A stretch of DNA of 13,990 nt, from the NCBI GenBank assembly GCA_022424925.1, contig JAKMGM010000145.1, forward strand, positions 1-13,990. Reading direction: 5' to 3'. The DNA comes from Candidatus Poseidoniaceae archaeon. Lineage in GTDB: Archaea > Thermoplasmatota > Poseidoniia > Poseidoniales > Poseidoniaceae. Below the pieces are notes generated by a model, which was given only the letters and a program-made list of their open reading frames with translations, was not told the DNA's origin and searched no databases. A program made the translations under genes and the position numbers. Position 1 is the first letter of the stretch; every line of letters starts with the position of its first letter. Shown in pieces: positions 6,908 through 13,643 of the stretch.

Positions 6908-8017
6908 ATGAGCAACTTTCTCAAGCCAGAAGACGATTCTTTTTGGATGGAGCAAATCTTTGGATTAAACTACCTCACAGTGTCGATTCTACTCGGCTTA
7001 CTGGCCATTGGAATTCTTTCACGGTTCCTCACAATGTGGCTCGCTCCGAACGTGCTCAAAAAAATGATTCCTTCAAACTCAATTCAATCAAAAACAGTCA
7101 GGGATTCTGATAAAGCGCTCGGGACGGCTGCAGGCGCCGGAATTACGCTTTACATCTTCAATGCCTTGATTAAACTGCACGCGGAAGACGACAACAGTTT
7201 CATTTTACCGAGCGTGATGGCGGATTTCCTACCAAATCTGCTGCAGTTCATCTTTGCAGCTTCGCTGGTTGTCTGGGCGTTCCGACTGGTTTCCATCGTC
7301 AAAGATGTCGTCGAATTATTTGACAAAGACGGCGAACTGGACGGTTCGGAAAAAACGCTCATTTCAGCTGTTGAAAGTCTCTTGCGATTCCTTATCGTCG
7401 CACTGGGTGCAGTGTTCATCGCAGATGCGCTCGGATTCAACCTCACATCGCTTATTGCGGGACTCGGCATCTCTGGATTAGCACTTGCTCTGGCTGCGAA
7501 AGACACGATTTCAAATCTGTTTGGAGCAACGACTGTACTGCTCGACCGTCCGTTCAAAGTCGGCGACTGGGTCATTGTCGATTCGGTTGAAGGAGAAGTC
7601 ATGGAAATCAGTTTGCGAACGACCCTTATCCGGACAGCGGCAGATACCGTGGTCACAGTTCCAAACGCAAACCTCGTCAACACGCCAATCGAAAACTTCG
7701 GTAAGCGACGATGGCGACGATGGCAATCACTGCTCCACCTCGACCTCAATTCCAACCCGGATGATGTGGCTTCATACTGCGACGAAGTGATGAAACTCAT
7801 CACCTCTTCTGAAGTAACCGTGAAGCATGAAAGTTCATGGTGTCAAGTCTCCAACCTTTCGGCTCAATCGCTGGACCTATCGCTCAACCTGTACTGGGAT
7901 GTTGCCGGTGGCGCACCTGAACGTGAAGCAAAAGAAGCGTTCTTGCTCGGACTTATGCAATTGGCGAAAGCAAAGAACCTGAAATTCTTCGACGCTCGCA
8001 TGATGCAAAACGGTTGA
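6908..8017 (+). CDS. mscS: MscS-family small-conductance mechanosensitive channel
   Basis: This is a membrane channel that opens on membrane stretch and releases solutes during hypo-osmotic shock. The protein has 369 residues from the chosen ATG. Hydrophobic segments lie at about 20-40, 72-90, 110-130 and 155-175. The pore-lining helix (GLGISGLALALAAKDTISN, about 186-204) shows the Gly/Ala packing of MscS transmembrane helix 3. It is followed by the beta-domain signature LLDRPFKVGDWV, then GEVMEISLRTT, and VPNANLVNTPIENF. A soluble alpha/beta C-terminal domain completes the family layout. The pair of helices before the pore is longer than in E. coli MscS, and a charged loop (KDGELDGSEK) lies before the penultimate helix. 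It is divergent from the M14 peptidase gene, and its TGA directly abuts the stop of the gene on the opposite strand. Confidence 0.96.
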   Translation: MSNFLKPEDDSFWMEQIFGLNYLTVSILLGLLAIGILSRFLTMWLAPNVLKKMIPSNSIQSKTVRDSDKALGTAAGAGITLYIFNALIKLHAEDDNSFILPSVMADFLPNLLQFIFAASLVVWAFRLVSIVKDVVELFDKDGELDGSEKTLISAVESLLRFLIVALGAVFIADALGFNLTSLIAGLGISGLALALAAKDTISNLFGATTVLLDRPFKVGDWVIVDSVEGEVMEISLRTTLIRTAADTVVTVPNANLVNTPIENFGKRRWRRWQSLLHLDLNSNPDDVASYCDEVMKLITSSEVTVKHESSWCQVSNLSAQSLDLSLNLYWDVAGGAPEREAKEAFLLGLMQLAKAKNLKFFDARMMQNG

Positions 8018-9202
8018 TCAGTACGCTTTCGGGTCCTTCAAGCGGTATACGGCATTTGACGCAACAACGGTCGCAAGACTGAGCATCGCCAAAACCAAAC
8101 TCTGCTCACTGGAGAACGTATCGAGGCGAGCGCCAAAAAAGGCGACGACCAAGCCCGTGATGCCCACCCATTGACCCGACTTCCACACTCGGAGCGTCCC
8201 CAAATGTGCTTGAAGTCGGGAGACATCTTTCAGCCAGCGCTGGCATTCGTTTTTTCGTGTCTCGTTGGCAAAGGCTGTAGCTTGTGCCAATTCGAGCAAC
8301 GTTGCGTGATAGCGCCAAACCCATGCTCCACCACGAACGGTTGACAGTGCCGCTCGACTCGACCATGCTGCGGGAACGGAAGTGCTCCAAGCATCAAGAA
8401 GTTCCTTCCGCTGTTGTTCGTTGAATCCACCTGTTCGAGCCCATTGTTGTTCAAGCATCATGAGCGTCGCTAATGAAGGCAAACGGTCACGTTCACACAA
8501 CAGCGATTCGGCCAGTGAGCAACTGAGCGGTACAAACACCGTTTCACCATCGAGTACGGTTCTTGAATCGAGCGAGAGATGGATGCGGGGAAGGCCTAAC
8601 GTCGTGCTGGCATGCGGAGCCCTCCACATGGTTTTGGTTTTCAATTGGTCTTCAACGGCTTTCAAACGGTCGTTCCATCGACGTTCAGTATTTGGCGTTG
8701 TAAACGCAAGCAGAGAGGTATGAATCGAACCCATCTGTACAGCCACATCCAGTACAGAAGAATCTTCAGCATCAAACGATACGAATTCAAACATCGGATA
8801 CAGCAGTATTCGGTCGTTGCCATCAACAGTCCAGCCAGCGCAAGGTAACAGAAGTGGTTGGCCTTGGAGCGCCTCATTCCACGGCGCATAACGAGAAAGC
8901 CGTGAGACATCATCACCGACACCAAACGGTTGGATAAAGGCAAGATGTGTGGTATTGAGCCGGACAATGATGCCGTTCTCGCTCATCGAATGCACTTCAA
9001 CGGTGTTGACTTCGATGTCCCAATTGCCCCACGACACGCCATCAATTCGGGAGGTATTCCACGCATCAGGTTTGAGGAACGCTTCAAAATCCCACACTGT
9101 CAGTTTTCCAAAAGCAGTACGTACTGTACCTTCTGAAAGCCCTTCTTTCACAGACGAGAGCGCGATACCGCTCGGCCACCATGCAGGTTCGTCCATGAGC
9201 AT
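8018..9202 (-). CDS. Hypothetical protein with C-terminal transmembrane hairpin
   Basis: I do not recognise this 394-residue protein. Residues 1 to about 225 look soluble and strand-rich with many Trp residues (PAWWPSG, VSWGNWDIEV) and no signal peptide. A second, helical part (about 226-340) holds ERDRLPSLATLMMLEQQW and RGGAWVWRYHATLLELAQ. Two membrane helices close the protein (about WVGITGLVVAFFGARL and SLVLAMLSLATVVASNAVY), ending RLKDPKAY. Most of the protein would therefore lie on one side, probably the cytoplasm, with the hairpin in the membrane. The start is uncertain: ATG at 9202 or, two codons later, at 9196; neither has a Shine-Dalgarno motif, so a leaderless transcript is possible. 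It is divergent from uppS, and its stop abuts the MscS stop. The soluble-plus-hairpin layout could suit a sensor or membrane scaffold, but nothing shows which. Confidence 0.85.
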   Translation of the reverse strand: MLMDEPAWWPSGIALSSVKEGLSEGTVRTAFGKLTVWDFEAFLKPDAWNTSRIDGVSWGNWDIEVNTVEVHSMSENGIIVRLNTTHLAFIQPFGVGDDVSRLSRYAPWNEALQGQPLLLPCAGWTVDGNDRILLYPMFEFVSFDAEDSSVLDVAVQMGSIHTSLLAFTTPNTERRWNDRLKAVEDQLKTKTMWRAPHASTTLGLPRIHLSLDSRTVLDGETVFVPLSCSLAESLLCERDRLPSLATLMMLEQQWARTGGFNEQQRKELLDAWSTSVPAAWSSRAALSTVRGGAWVWRYHATLLELAQATAFANETRKNECQRWLKDVSRLQAHLGTLRVWKSGQWVGITGLVVAFFGARLDTFSSEQSLVLAMLSLATVVASNAVYRLKDPKAY

Positions 9203-9220
9203 CCGAAGAGGTGGAGGTTC

Positions 9221-9237
9221 TCAAGGCTCGCCCTTGA
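9221..9237. promoter_or_regulatory. Inverted repeat in the divergent region upstream of uppS
   Basis: TCAAGG-CTCGC-CCTTGA is a perfect 6-base dyad between the starts of the hairpin protein gene (9202, minus) and uppS (9302, plus). It could be an operator or a small hairpin in a leader. The region is not AT-rich and shows no clear TATA element. Confidence 0.25.
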
Positions 9238-9301
9238 CAAGCAATGTGTGCGGGGGATGACATCATACGGAATGGATGCTAGGGCAACTTAGGGCGGAGA
9301 C

Positions 9302-10081
9302 ATGGGCATCTCGGAACGAATGGGTGATGTACTCGGCCAAGCGGTCGAGGCGAAACTTCTTCGCGAGGTGCTTGAAAACGAAGTCAAGGTACAACACCTT
9401 GCAATCATCATGGATGGCAACCGTAGATTTGCTTGGAAGAGCAATATAGCCACTGGAATCGGGCATCGGATTGGAAAAGAAAAACTTGAGCGTGTGCTCG
9501 ATTGGACGCTTGAAATCGGCATTCCGTGGCTGACGGTCTATGCACTCTCTACGGAAAACCTCAACCGTCCAGAAAAGGAACTGAAGACGCTGTTCAAGTT
9601 GTATGATGAAGGTCTTCGAGAAATCGCTGACGACCCGCGTATTCACGAGAACAAAGTCAAAGTCCAAATTATTGGACGACGTGAATTGCTTCCAAAAAGC
9701 GTGAATGACGCCATCGATTATGCTGAAAACAGAACGTCTGAATACGACGATTTCGTATTCACAGTGTGTCTTGCTTATGGCAGCAGAGAAGAAATGATTG
9801 ACGCCATTCGCTCACTTGCAAAAGAACACGCAGATGGCGATTTAAAACTTGAAGACATCGATGAAAAAGCGGTCTCAAAACGGTTGTACACCGGCGCTAT
9901 GCCAGACCCTGACCTCGTGATTCGGACCAGCGGTGAAGAGCGAATCTCGAATTTCTTGCTGTGGCAAATGGCCTATTCTGAATTGTATTTTTCCGATGTG
10001 TTTTGGCCCTCGTTCCAAAAGAAAGACTTGCTCAAAGCGATTCGTACGTTCCAAGACCGACGCCGGCGCTTTGGTGAGTGA
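9302..10081 (+). CDS. uppS: cis-prenyltransferase (undecaprenyl/dolichyl diphosphate synthase type)
   Basis: This enzyme condenses isopentenyl diphosphate units in Z configuration onto an allylic primer. The product is the long polyprenyl diphosphate that carries glycans; in archaea this feeds dolichol-type lipids for protein N-glycosylation. The 259-residue protein has the family motifs HLAIIMDGNRRFA at about 32-44 (catalytic Asp38), GHRIG at 54-58, YALSTENLNRP at 80-90, and RTSGEERISNFLLWQ at about 208-222 for diphosphate binding, followed by SELYF. It has no signal or membrane segment and should act at the inner membrane face. The ATG at 9302 has GGAG only two bases upstream; an in-frame ATG at 9320 is an alternative and would keep all motifs. 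The next gene, a Nudix hydrolase, starts five bases after the stop. Confidence 0.95.
   Translation: MGISERMGDVLGQAVEAKLLREVLENEVKVQHLAIIMDGNRRFAWKSNIATGIGHRIGKEKLERVLDWTLEIGIPWLTVYALSTENLNRPEKELKTLFKLYDEGLREIADDPRIHENKVKVQIIGRRELLPKSVNDAIDYAENRTSEYDDFVFTVCLAYGSREEMIDAIRSLAKEHADGDLKLEDIDEKAVSKRLYTGAMPDPDLVIRTSGEERISNFLLWQMAYSELYFSDVFWPSFQKKDLLKAIRTFQDRRRRFGE
10073..10078 (+). promoter_or_regulatory. Ribosome-binding site within the uppS 3' end
   Basis: GGTGAG forms the last two sense codons of uppS, directly before its TGA, and lies seven bases from the ATG at 10086. It decides the Nudix start and suggests coupled translation. Confidence 0.6.
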
Positions 10082-10085
10082 TAGC

Positions 10086-10517
10086 ATGGTTGTTTGTGAT
10101 GAGTGCAACGGGTGGCTCAACCCCGCTTTAGCGGCCGATTCTGCAGTCCGCAGAGGCGATGAAGTACTTCTCATTCAACGCAAGTTTCCGCCAATGGCAG
10201 GTGCTTGGGCGTTTCCCGGCGGCTTTGTTGAACGCGGAGAAGACCCGATGCATGCTGCGCTTCGTGAACTCAAAGAAGAAACGGGTATGGACGGTTCTGA
10301 TGCGTCATTACTGATGGTCATGGGTGACCCGGAACGCGACCCGAGAAAGCACATCGTGAGTGTCGTGTATGAGATTCAAGTGGATGATGAGCAACAACCT
10401 GTTGCTGGAGATGATGCTGCAGATGCACGGTTTTGGCCGATTGAGGTGCTGCTTTCAGGCGAGGTTGAATTCGCTGGCGACCACTTAACCATTCTGAAAA
10501 ACTGGCTCAATCGATAA
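10086..10517 (+). CDS. Nudix hydrolase, possibly ADP-ribose pyrophosphatase
   Basis: This enzyme hydrolyses a nucleoside diphosphate linked to another group. The 143-residue protein has a complete Nudix box at residues 46-68 (GFVERGE, then RELKEETGM, matching Gx5Ex7REUxEExGU), with the metal-binding glutamates intact. About 14 residues after the box comes DPERDPRKH with SVVYEI. A proline at roughly this spacing is a recalled mark of ADP-ribose pyrophosphatases, so that is the likeliest substrate, not proven. The N-terminus has one CxxC (CDEC), resembling half of the zinc ribbon found in some Nudix proteins. I start at ATG 10086 because of the upstream GGTGAG; the longer in-frame extension runs back through uppS and lacks family similarity. 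The 3' end overlaps the convergent DUF354 gene by 11 bases. Confidence 0.93.
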   Translation: MVVCDECNGWLNPALAADSAVRRGDEVLLIQRKFPPMAGAWAFPGGFVERGEDPMHAALRELKEETGMDGSDASLLMVMGDPERDPRKHIVSVVYEIQVDDEQQPVAGDDAADARFWPIEVLLSGEVEFAGDHLTILKNWLNR

Positions 10518-11517
10518 GTTCCATTGCCAGTAACTGTGCCATGTGTTGTCGAGCGTTCGGCCATTCTTCCGGCTCGAGCGCATCTGTGAGGTGGATGCCA
10601 GTCAGAAACTGAGCGTGCATGTTGTCCCATTGTTCGCCTTCGCATGCAGTTTTCCAGCGAAACAACGGGTGACCTTCCGACTCAAGCCGCTCAAGAAATC
10701 CTCGTTCGGCCTTTGAGAGCAGCAAGGTTGGGGTGCCCAGCAACACTGCCTCACTGGCCAATGTTACCGATTGAGTGATCACCGCATCGTGCGCTGCGAG
10801 CTCTCTGTCAAGCCGCCAAGGGTCACCGTCGTAGTGCTCTTCATCCGCAGTGGTAATCTGTAAACCGTCAAGCATGTTGTCTGGGAATTCAAGAAGTTCG
10901 TCTTCATCGTGTACGCCATTTCCGACAAGCCGGCGTACCAAAACTCGCGGTGGTTGACTGACCGCAGATGGCCGTTGGCCGGGGCGCAGGTGAACATGGC
11001 CATGAACGCCGTTGAGACGATGCAAACGAATACCTTTGAGCGAGGATGAGAACCCATCGTCGAGGGACGCATCCCAATGCGTCGGCAAGACGACATCGGT
11101 AGCCGATTTGAGTGCTAAGGTGTGTGCTGTATGGTTCACTTCCGTGTCGGTGATGTACCAGCGTTCGGTTATTGACTTGATTTTTCTTCGCAAAAACGGT
11201 GACTTCCAAGCCATCAATTCCAGTGGCGCTCCAATCGTTACAATCCGCTGAATTGGGGCACCGTGTTCGTTGCATTGACGAAGAAATCGATGACTTGAGC
11301 GCCAGCGAGCAAGCGCTTTCTTGCGACGTGAGTCCCCCACAGGACGTTCTACCCAGTGGATTTGACGACGGGGGATATGACCGTCTCCATGCTCAAGCAA
11401 GCGTTCCACTTCATGGCGTTGCGTTGCGATAAGAACATCGTCACTCTGGCCCGCTCGCAAAAACGGTGCAAGCAGCCGTACATGCGCAGGATGGTCCAAG
11501 ACCCAACAGGTGCGCAT
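10507..11517 (-). CDS. DUF354 (COG1817) GT-B-like glycosyltransferase-fold protein
   Basis: DUF354 proteins are archaeal and bacterial proteins with a GT-B fold similar to UDP-GlcNAc-using enzymes; their reaction is not established to my knowledge. From the ATG at 11517 the protein has 336 residues. The start, MRTCWVLDHPAHV, fits the family's N-terminal Rossmann strand and HxPxHV-like motif, which is why I prefer it to the ATG seven codons upstream. Further family-like parts are YITDTEVNHTAHTLAL (about 121-136), DVVLPTHW, the HRLNGVHGHVHL segment and DAVITQSVTLASEAVLLGTP (about 244-263). The last is the donor-binding region, with Glu256. No membrane helix is seen. It converges with the Nudix gene, overlapping it by 11 bases, and diverges from ridA. 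With uppS and the phosphohexomutase nearby, a role in surface glycan synthesis is plausible but inferred. Confidence 0.85.
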   Translation of the reverse strand: MRTCWVLDHPAHVRLLAPFLRAGQSDDVLIATQRHEVERLLEHGDGHIPRRQIHWVERPVGDSRRKKALARWRSSHRFLRQCNEHGAPIQRIVTIGAPLELMAWKSPFLRRKIKSITERWYITDTEVNHTAHTLALKSATDVVLPTHWDASLDDGFSSSLKGIRLHRLNGVHGHVHLRPGQRPSAVSQPPRVLVRRLVGNGVHDEDELLEFPDNMLDGLQITTADEEHYDGDPWRLDRELAAHDAVITQSVTLASEAVLLGTPTLLLSKAERGFLERLESEGHPLFRWKTACEGEQWDNMHAQFLTGIHLTDALEPEEWPNARQHMAQLLAMELID

Positions 11518-11553
11518 GCTTACCGCAGTCAACAACATACCCTCAATGCATCG

Positions 11554-11561
11554 CTTTATTG
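11554..11561. promoter_or_regulatory. AT-rich element midway in the DUF354/ridA divergent promoter region
   Basis: CTTTATTG (CAATAAAG on the other strand) is the only AT-rich patch here. It lies about 40 bases from both the DUF354 start at 11517 and the ridA start at 11597. A TATA-like box about 25 bases before each transcription start would give leaders of roughly 15 bases in both directions. This is a position-based inference only. Confidence 0.3.
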
Positions 11562-11596
11562 CGAGATGTTAAGTCATCCAACATCAAGGCAAGAAC

Positions 11597-11974
11597 ATGG
11601 AGAAGGAACAGATTGAGTTGGAAGGGGCAAACAAGTACGGTCCCTATTCAGCAGGTGTCAAAGCAGGTGGAACAATTTGGCTTTCAGGTCAAATCGATGT
11701 TGAAGCAGGTGATGATGTCAAAGCCCAAACACAAGGCGCATTGGAGAAAATTGACCGGTTGCTGGCGGCTGCTCAACTGTCGAAACACAACCTCTGTTTT
11801 GCGCAAGTTTTACTGGCCGATATCAATGACTTTGCAGCCATGAATGAAGTCTACGGTGCATGGGTTGCCGACATCGAAGTCAAACCCGCACGAGCCGCTT
11901 TCGCCGCTGCAGCATTACCCGCAGGTGCACGAGTGGAAATTGTTGTCCAAGGCGCCTGCAGAACGTCACTCTAA
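11597..11974 (+). CDS. ridA: RidA family enamine/imine deaminase
   Basis: RidA proteins (YjgF/YER057c/UK114) are small homotrimeric cytoplasmic enzymes that hydrolyse reactive 2-aminoacrylate and related enamines released by PLP enzymes such as threonine/serine dehydratase. The 125-residue protein has the usual length. Key residues of the enteric enzyme align: Tyr17 in KYGPY, Ser30 in LSGQ, the carboxylate-binding Arg in KPARAA (Arg99 here, Arg105 there) and Glu in RVEIV (Glu114 here, Glu120 there). The Cys107 position is Ala. All expected catalytic positions are therefore kept, supporting true RidA activity and not a divergent Rid subgroup. The ATG has AAGG seven bases upstream. A small membrane-protein gene follows after nine bases, with a ribosome-binding site that begins within the ridA stop codon. 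Confidence 0.95.
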   Translation: MEKEQIELEGANKYGPYSAGVKAGGTIWLSGQIDVEAGDDVKAQTQGALEKIDRLLAAAQLSKHNLCFAQVLLADINDFAAMNEVYGAWVADIEVKPARAAFAAAALPAGARVEIVVQGACRTSL

Positions 11975-11980
11975 GGTGGT
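11973..11980 (+). promoter_or_regulatory. Ribosome-binding site overlapping the ridA stop
   Basis: AAGGTGGT shares two bases with the TAA of ridA and places GGTGG four bases before the ATG at 11984. It is the main reason to believe the small downstream reading frame is translated. Confidence 0.6.
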
Positions 11981-11983
11981 CGA

Positions 11984-12166
11984 ATGCCCGGCTCACCCTA
12001 CATTGAGAAGCCTCCAAAAAACCTGCTTACATGGAGAAGGTTGCTCAGTTTCTCAATACCAAGTCTGCTCATCACCGTCAGTTTAGCGACATTTTACGGC
12101 GTCTTGTTTGAGATGCTTGTTGCCTTTACCTTCTTTTTTGCGCTTACAGCATTGTTCCGAAAATAG
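11984..12166 (+). CDS. Small two-helix membrane protein
   Basis: This 60-residue reading frame starts with a hydrophilic stretch (MPGSPYIEKPPKNLLTWRR). It continues as nearly unbroken hydrophobic sequence that can form two short membrane helices (LLSFSIPSLLITVSLATFYG and VLFEMLVAFTFFFALTALF), ending RK. Positive residues at both ends suggest both termini are cytoplasmic. It lies nine bases after ridA and 43 bases before the phosphohexomutase gene on the same strand, with a good ribosome-binding site, so I think it is real. I recognise no family. It could be an accessory subunit or a free-standing membrane peptide. Confidence 0.65.
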   Translation: MPGSPYIEKPPKNLLTWRRLLSFSIPSLLITVSLATFYGVLFEMLVAFTFFFALTALFRK

Positions 12167-12209
12167 CGTGAAACAACATCCTTGAAAGGGAACAGCCGTT
12201 GGGATTTGC

Positions 12210-13625
12210 ATGGACGAATGGCCAGTTCAGTGTTTCAAAGCCTACGATATACGTGGATTGGCGAGGGGTGACGGTACGGGTGAATTGACGCCAATCTTTG
12301 CCTACCGACTTGGACGAGCAATGGCGACCTACCTTGAATGCGATACATTTGCGGTCGGCCGTGACATTCGTGATTCGTCACCCGCAATGGCCAGTGAACT
12401 GATGCGAGGTTTGGTTGATAGTGGCGTTAAAGTCCTCGACTTGGGAATTGTTTCAACCGGTTGTGTGTATCACGCATGTTGGACGCTCCCGGTCGAAGGA
12501 GGCGTTATGGTTACGGCAAGTCACCTTCCAATGCCAACCCACAACGGCTTCAAAATGTGCCGAGGGACCTTACCACTTGCCGGTGAAGAAATTCAAGAAT
12601 TGAAGGATGTGTTCCTTGCCGGAGACTTCAGAGAAGGTGAAGGAGAAATCGTCGACACCCCTCACTTGGATACATACCTCGATGCCATTCTCGAATCCAC
12701 TGGACCGATTTCACGCCCTGTCAAGGTTGCCGTTGATTGTGGAAACGCCGTCCCTGGTCCAGCAATGAGTGCATTACTCGACAAAATGGGGTGTGAACAC
12801 ATCGATTTGTACTGCAACTGGGATGCCAGTGAACCAAACCATGGTGCAGACCCAACTCGGCCGAAAAACATGGTCGATTTAGGCAAGGCAGTGGTCGAGA
12901 ACGGTTGTGAATTCGGACTTGGAGCGGATGGCGACGGCGACCGAATCGGTGCTGTTGATGAACTGGGCAATTTCGTTTATCCAGACCGACTTATCGCCTT
13001 ACTGGCCGATGATGTCGTTGGTACTGAAGAAGGCAAGGATTTACTGATTTACGATGTGAAATGCTCAATGAACGTTGAGAAAGCGATTGTTGCCGCAGGT
13101 GGCCGTCCGATGATGGCTAAAACTGGCCACTCATTCATGAAGCGAGTTTTAGCTGAACACCCAGATGCGTTGATGGCAGCAGAGATGAGTGGACACATCT
13201 TCATGGCCGACCGAGGATGGTACGGCTTTGATTGTTCATTGTACAATGCTGCACGGCTGATCGAATTGTGGTCAAGAACTGAAGGGAAAACGTTCAGCCA
13301 AGAACTCACGCGACTGGCTCCGAATTTACCCACGACTGGAGAAGTGAAGGTACCGTGCCCAGAAGAGAAGAAACTCGAAACTGTGGCTGCGATTCAGGGT
13401 GCTTTTGACGACTATCAATCCTCAACCATTGACGGTATTCGGGTTCGCTTCAACAACGACTCCACAGGCGAACAAATCGGATGGTATTTGGCACGAAAAT
13501 CAAACACTGAACCAATCCTTGTGATGCGAGTTGAGGCAGTCAATGAAATGGTGCTCAAAGCCCTGTTGATGATGATTCAAGAGCGTGTCTCGCCACTTAT
13601 TGACATCTCCAAACTCGCAGTTTGA
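12210..13625 (+). CDS. Phosphohexomutase (phosphomannomutase/phosphoglucomutase family) with TASHLP active site
   Basis: Alpha-D-phosphohexomutases interconvert sugar 6- and 1-phosphates through a phosphoserine; mannose-1-P or glucose-1-P feeds nucleotide sugars. The 471-residue protein has all four domains. The N-terminal FKAYDIRG is at 9-16. The phosphoserine loop VTASHLP has Ser104. The metal loop GADGDGDRIG has Asp240, 242 and 244. The sugar loop AEMSGH is at 324-329, and the phosphate-binding RKSNTEP is at 429-435. The active-site loop differs from the usual TASHNPxxYNGFK: Asn is replaced by Leu and the loop is one residue longer (TASHLPMPTHNGFK). I recall TASHLP from plant plastid and related mutase-like proteins, so this is probably a distinct subgroup. 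Whether it acts on mannose, glucose or glucosamine phosphates is open. It has only a weak GGGA upstream of ATG 12210 and may be cotranscribed with ridA. Confidence 0.93.
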   Translation: MDEWPVQCFKAYDIRGLARGDGTGELTPIFAYRLGRAMATYLECDTFAVGRDIRDSSPAMASELMRGLVDSGVKVLDLGIVSTGCVYHACWTLPVEGGVMVTASHLPMPTHNGFKMCRGTLPLAGEEIQELKDVFLAGDFREGEGEIVDTPHLDTYLDAILESTGPISRPVKVAVDCGNAVPGPAMSALLDKMGCEHIDLYCNWDASEPNHGADPTRPKNMVDLGKAVVENGCEFGLGADGDGDRIGAVDELGNFVYPDRLIALLADDVVGTEEGKDLLIYDVKCSMNVEKAIVAAGGRPMMAKTGHSFMKRVLAEHPDALMAAEMSGHIFMADRGWYGFDCSLYNAARLIELWSRTEGKTFSQELTRLAPNLPTTGEVKVPCPEEKKLETVAAIQGAFDDYQSSTIDGIRVRFNNDSTGEQIGWYLARKSNTEPILVMRVEAVNEMVLKALLMMIQERVSPLIDISKLAV

Positions 13626-13643
13626 AGTCTTCATCAGAGAGAA

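Noticed and set aside
6794..6955. In-frame N-terminal extension of the M14 peptidase by 54 residues
   Set aside because: It overlaps the MscS start region, contains Cys/His/Trp-rich non-family sequence and would put the signal peptide inside the protein. The MMSNGK start fits a normal signal peptide.
7150..7803. Minus-strand open frame of 217 codons
   Set aside because: It is antisense to mscS, which has full family motifs; the translated product is low-complexity Ser/Thr/Arg.
9933..10085. In-frame upstream extension of the Nudix gene
   Set aside because: It lies in an alternative frame of uppS and lacks family similarity. A ribosome-binding site marks the ATG at 10086.
12179..12194. Short CCTT-GA-AAGG dyad upstream of the phosphohexomutase gene
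   Set aside because: The arms are only four bases with a two-base loop, which is expected by chance.
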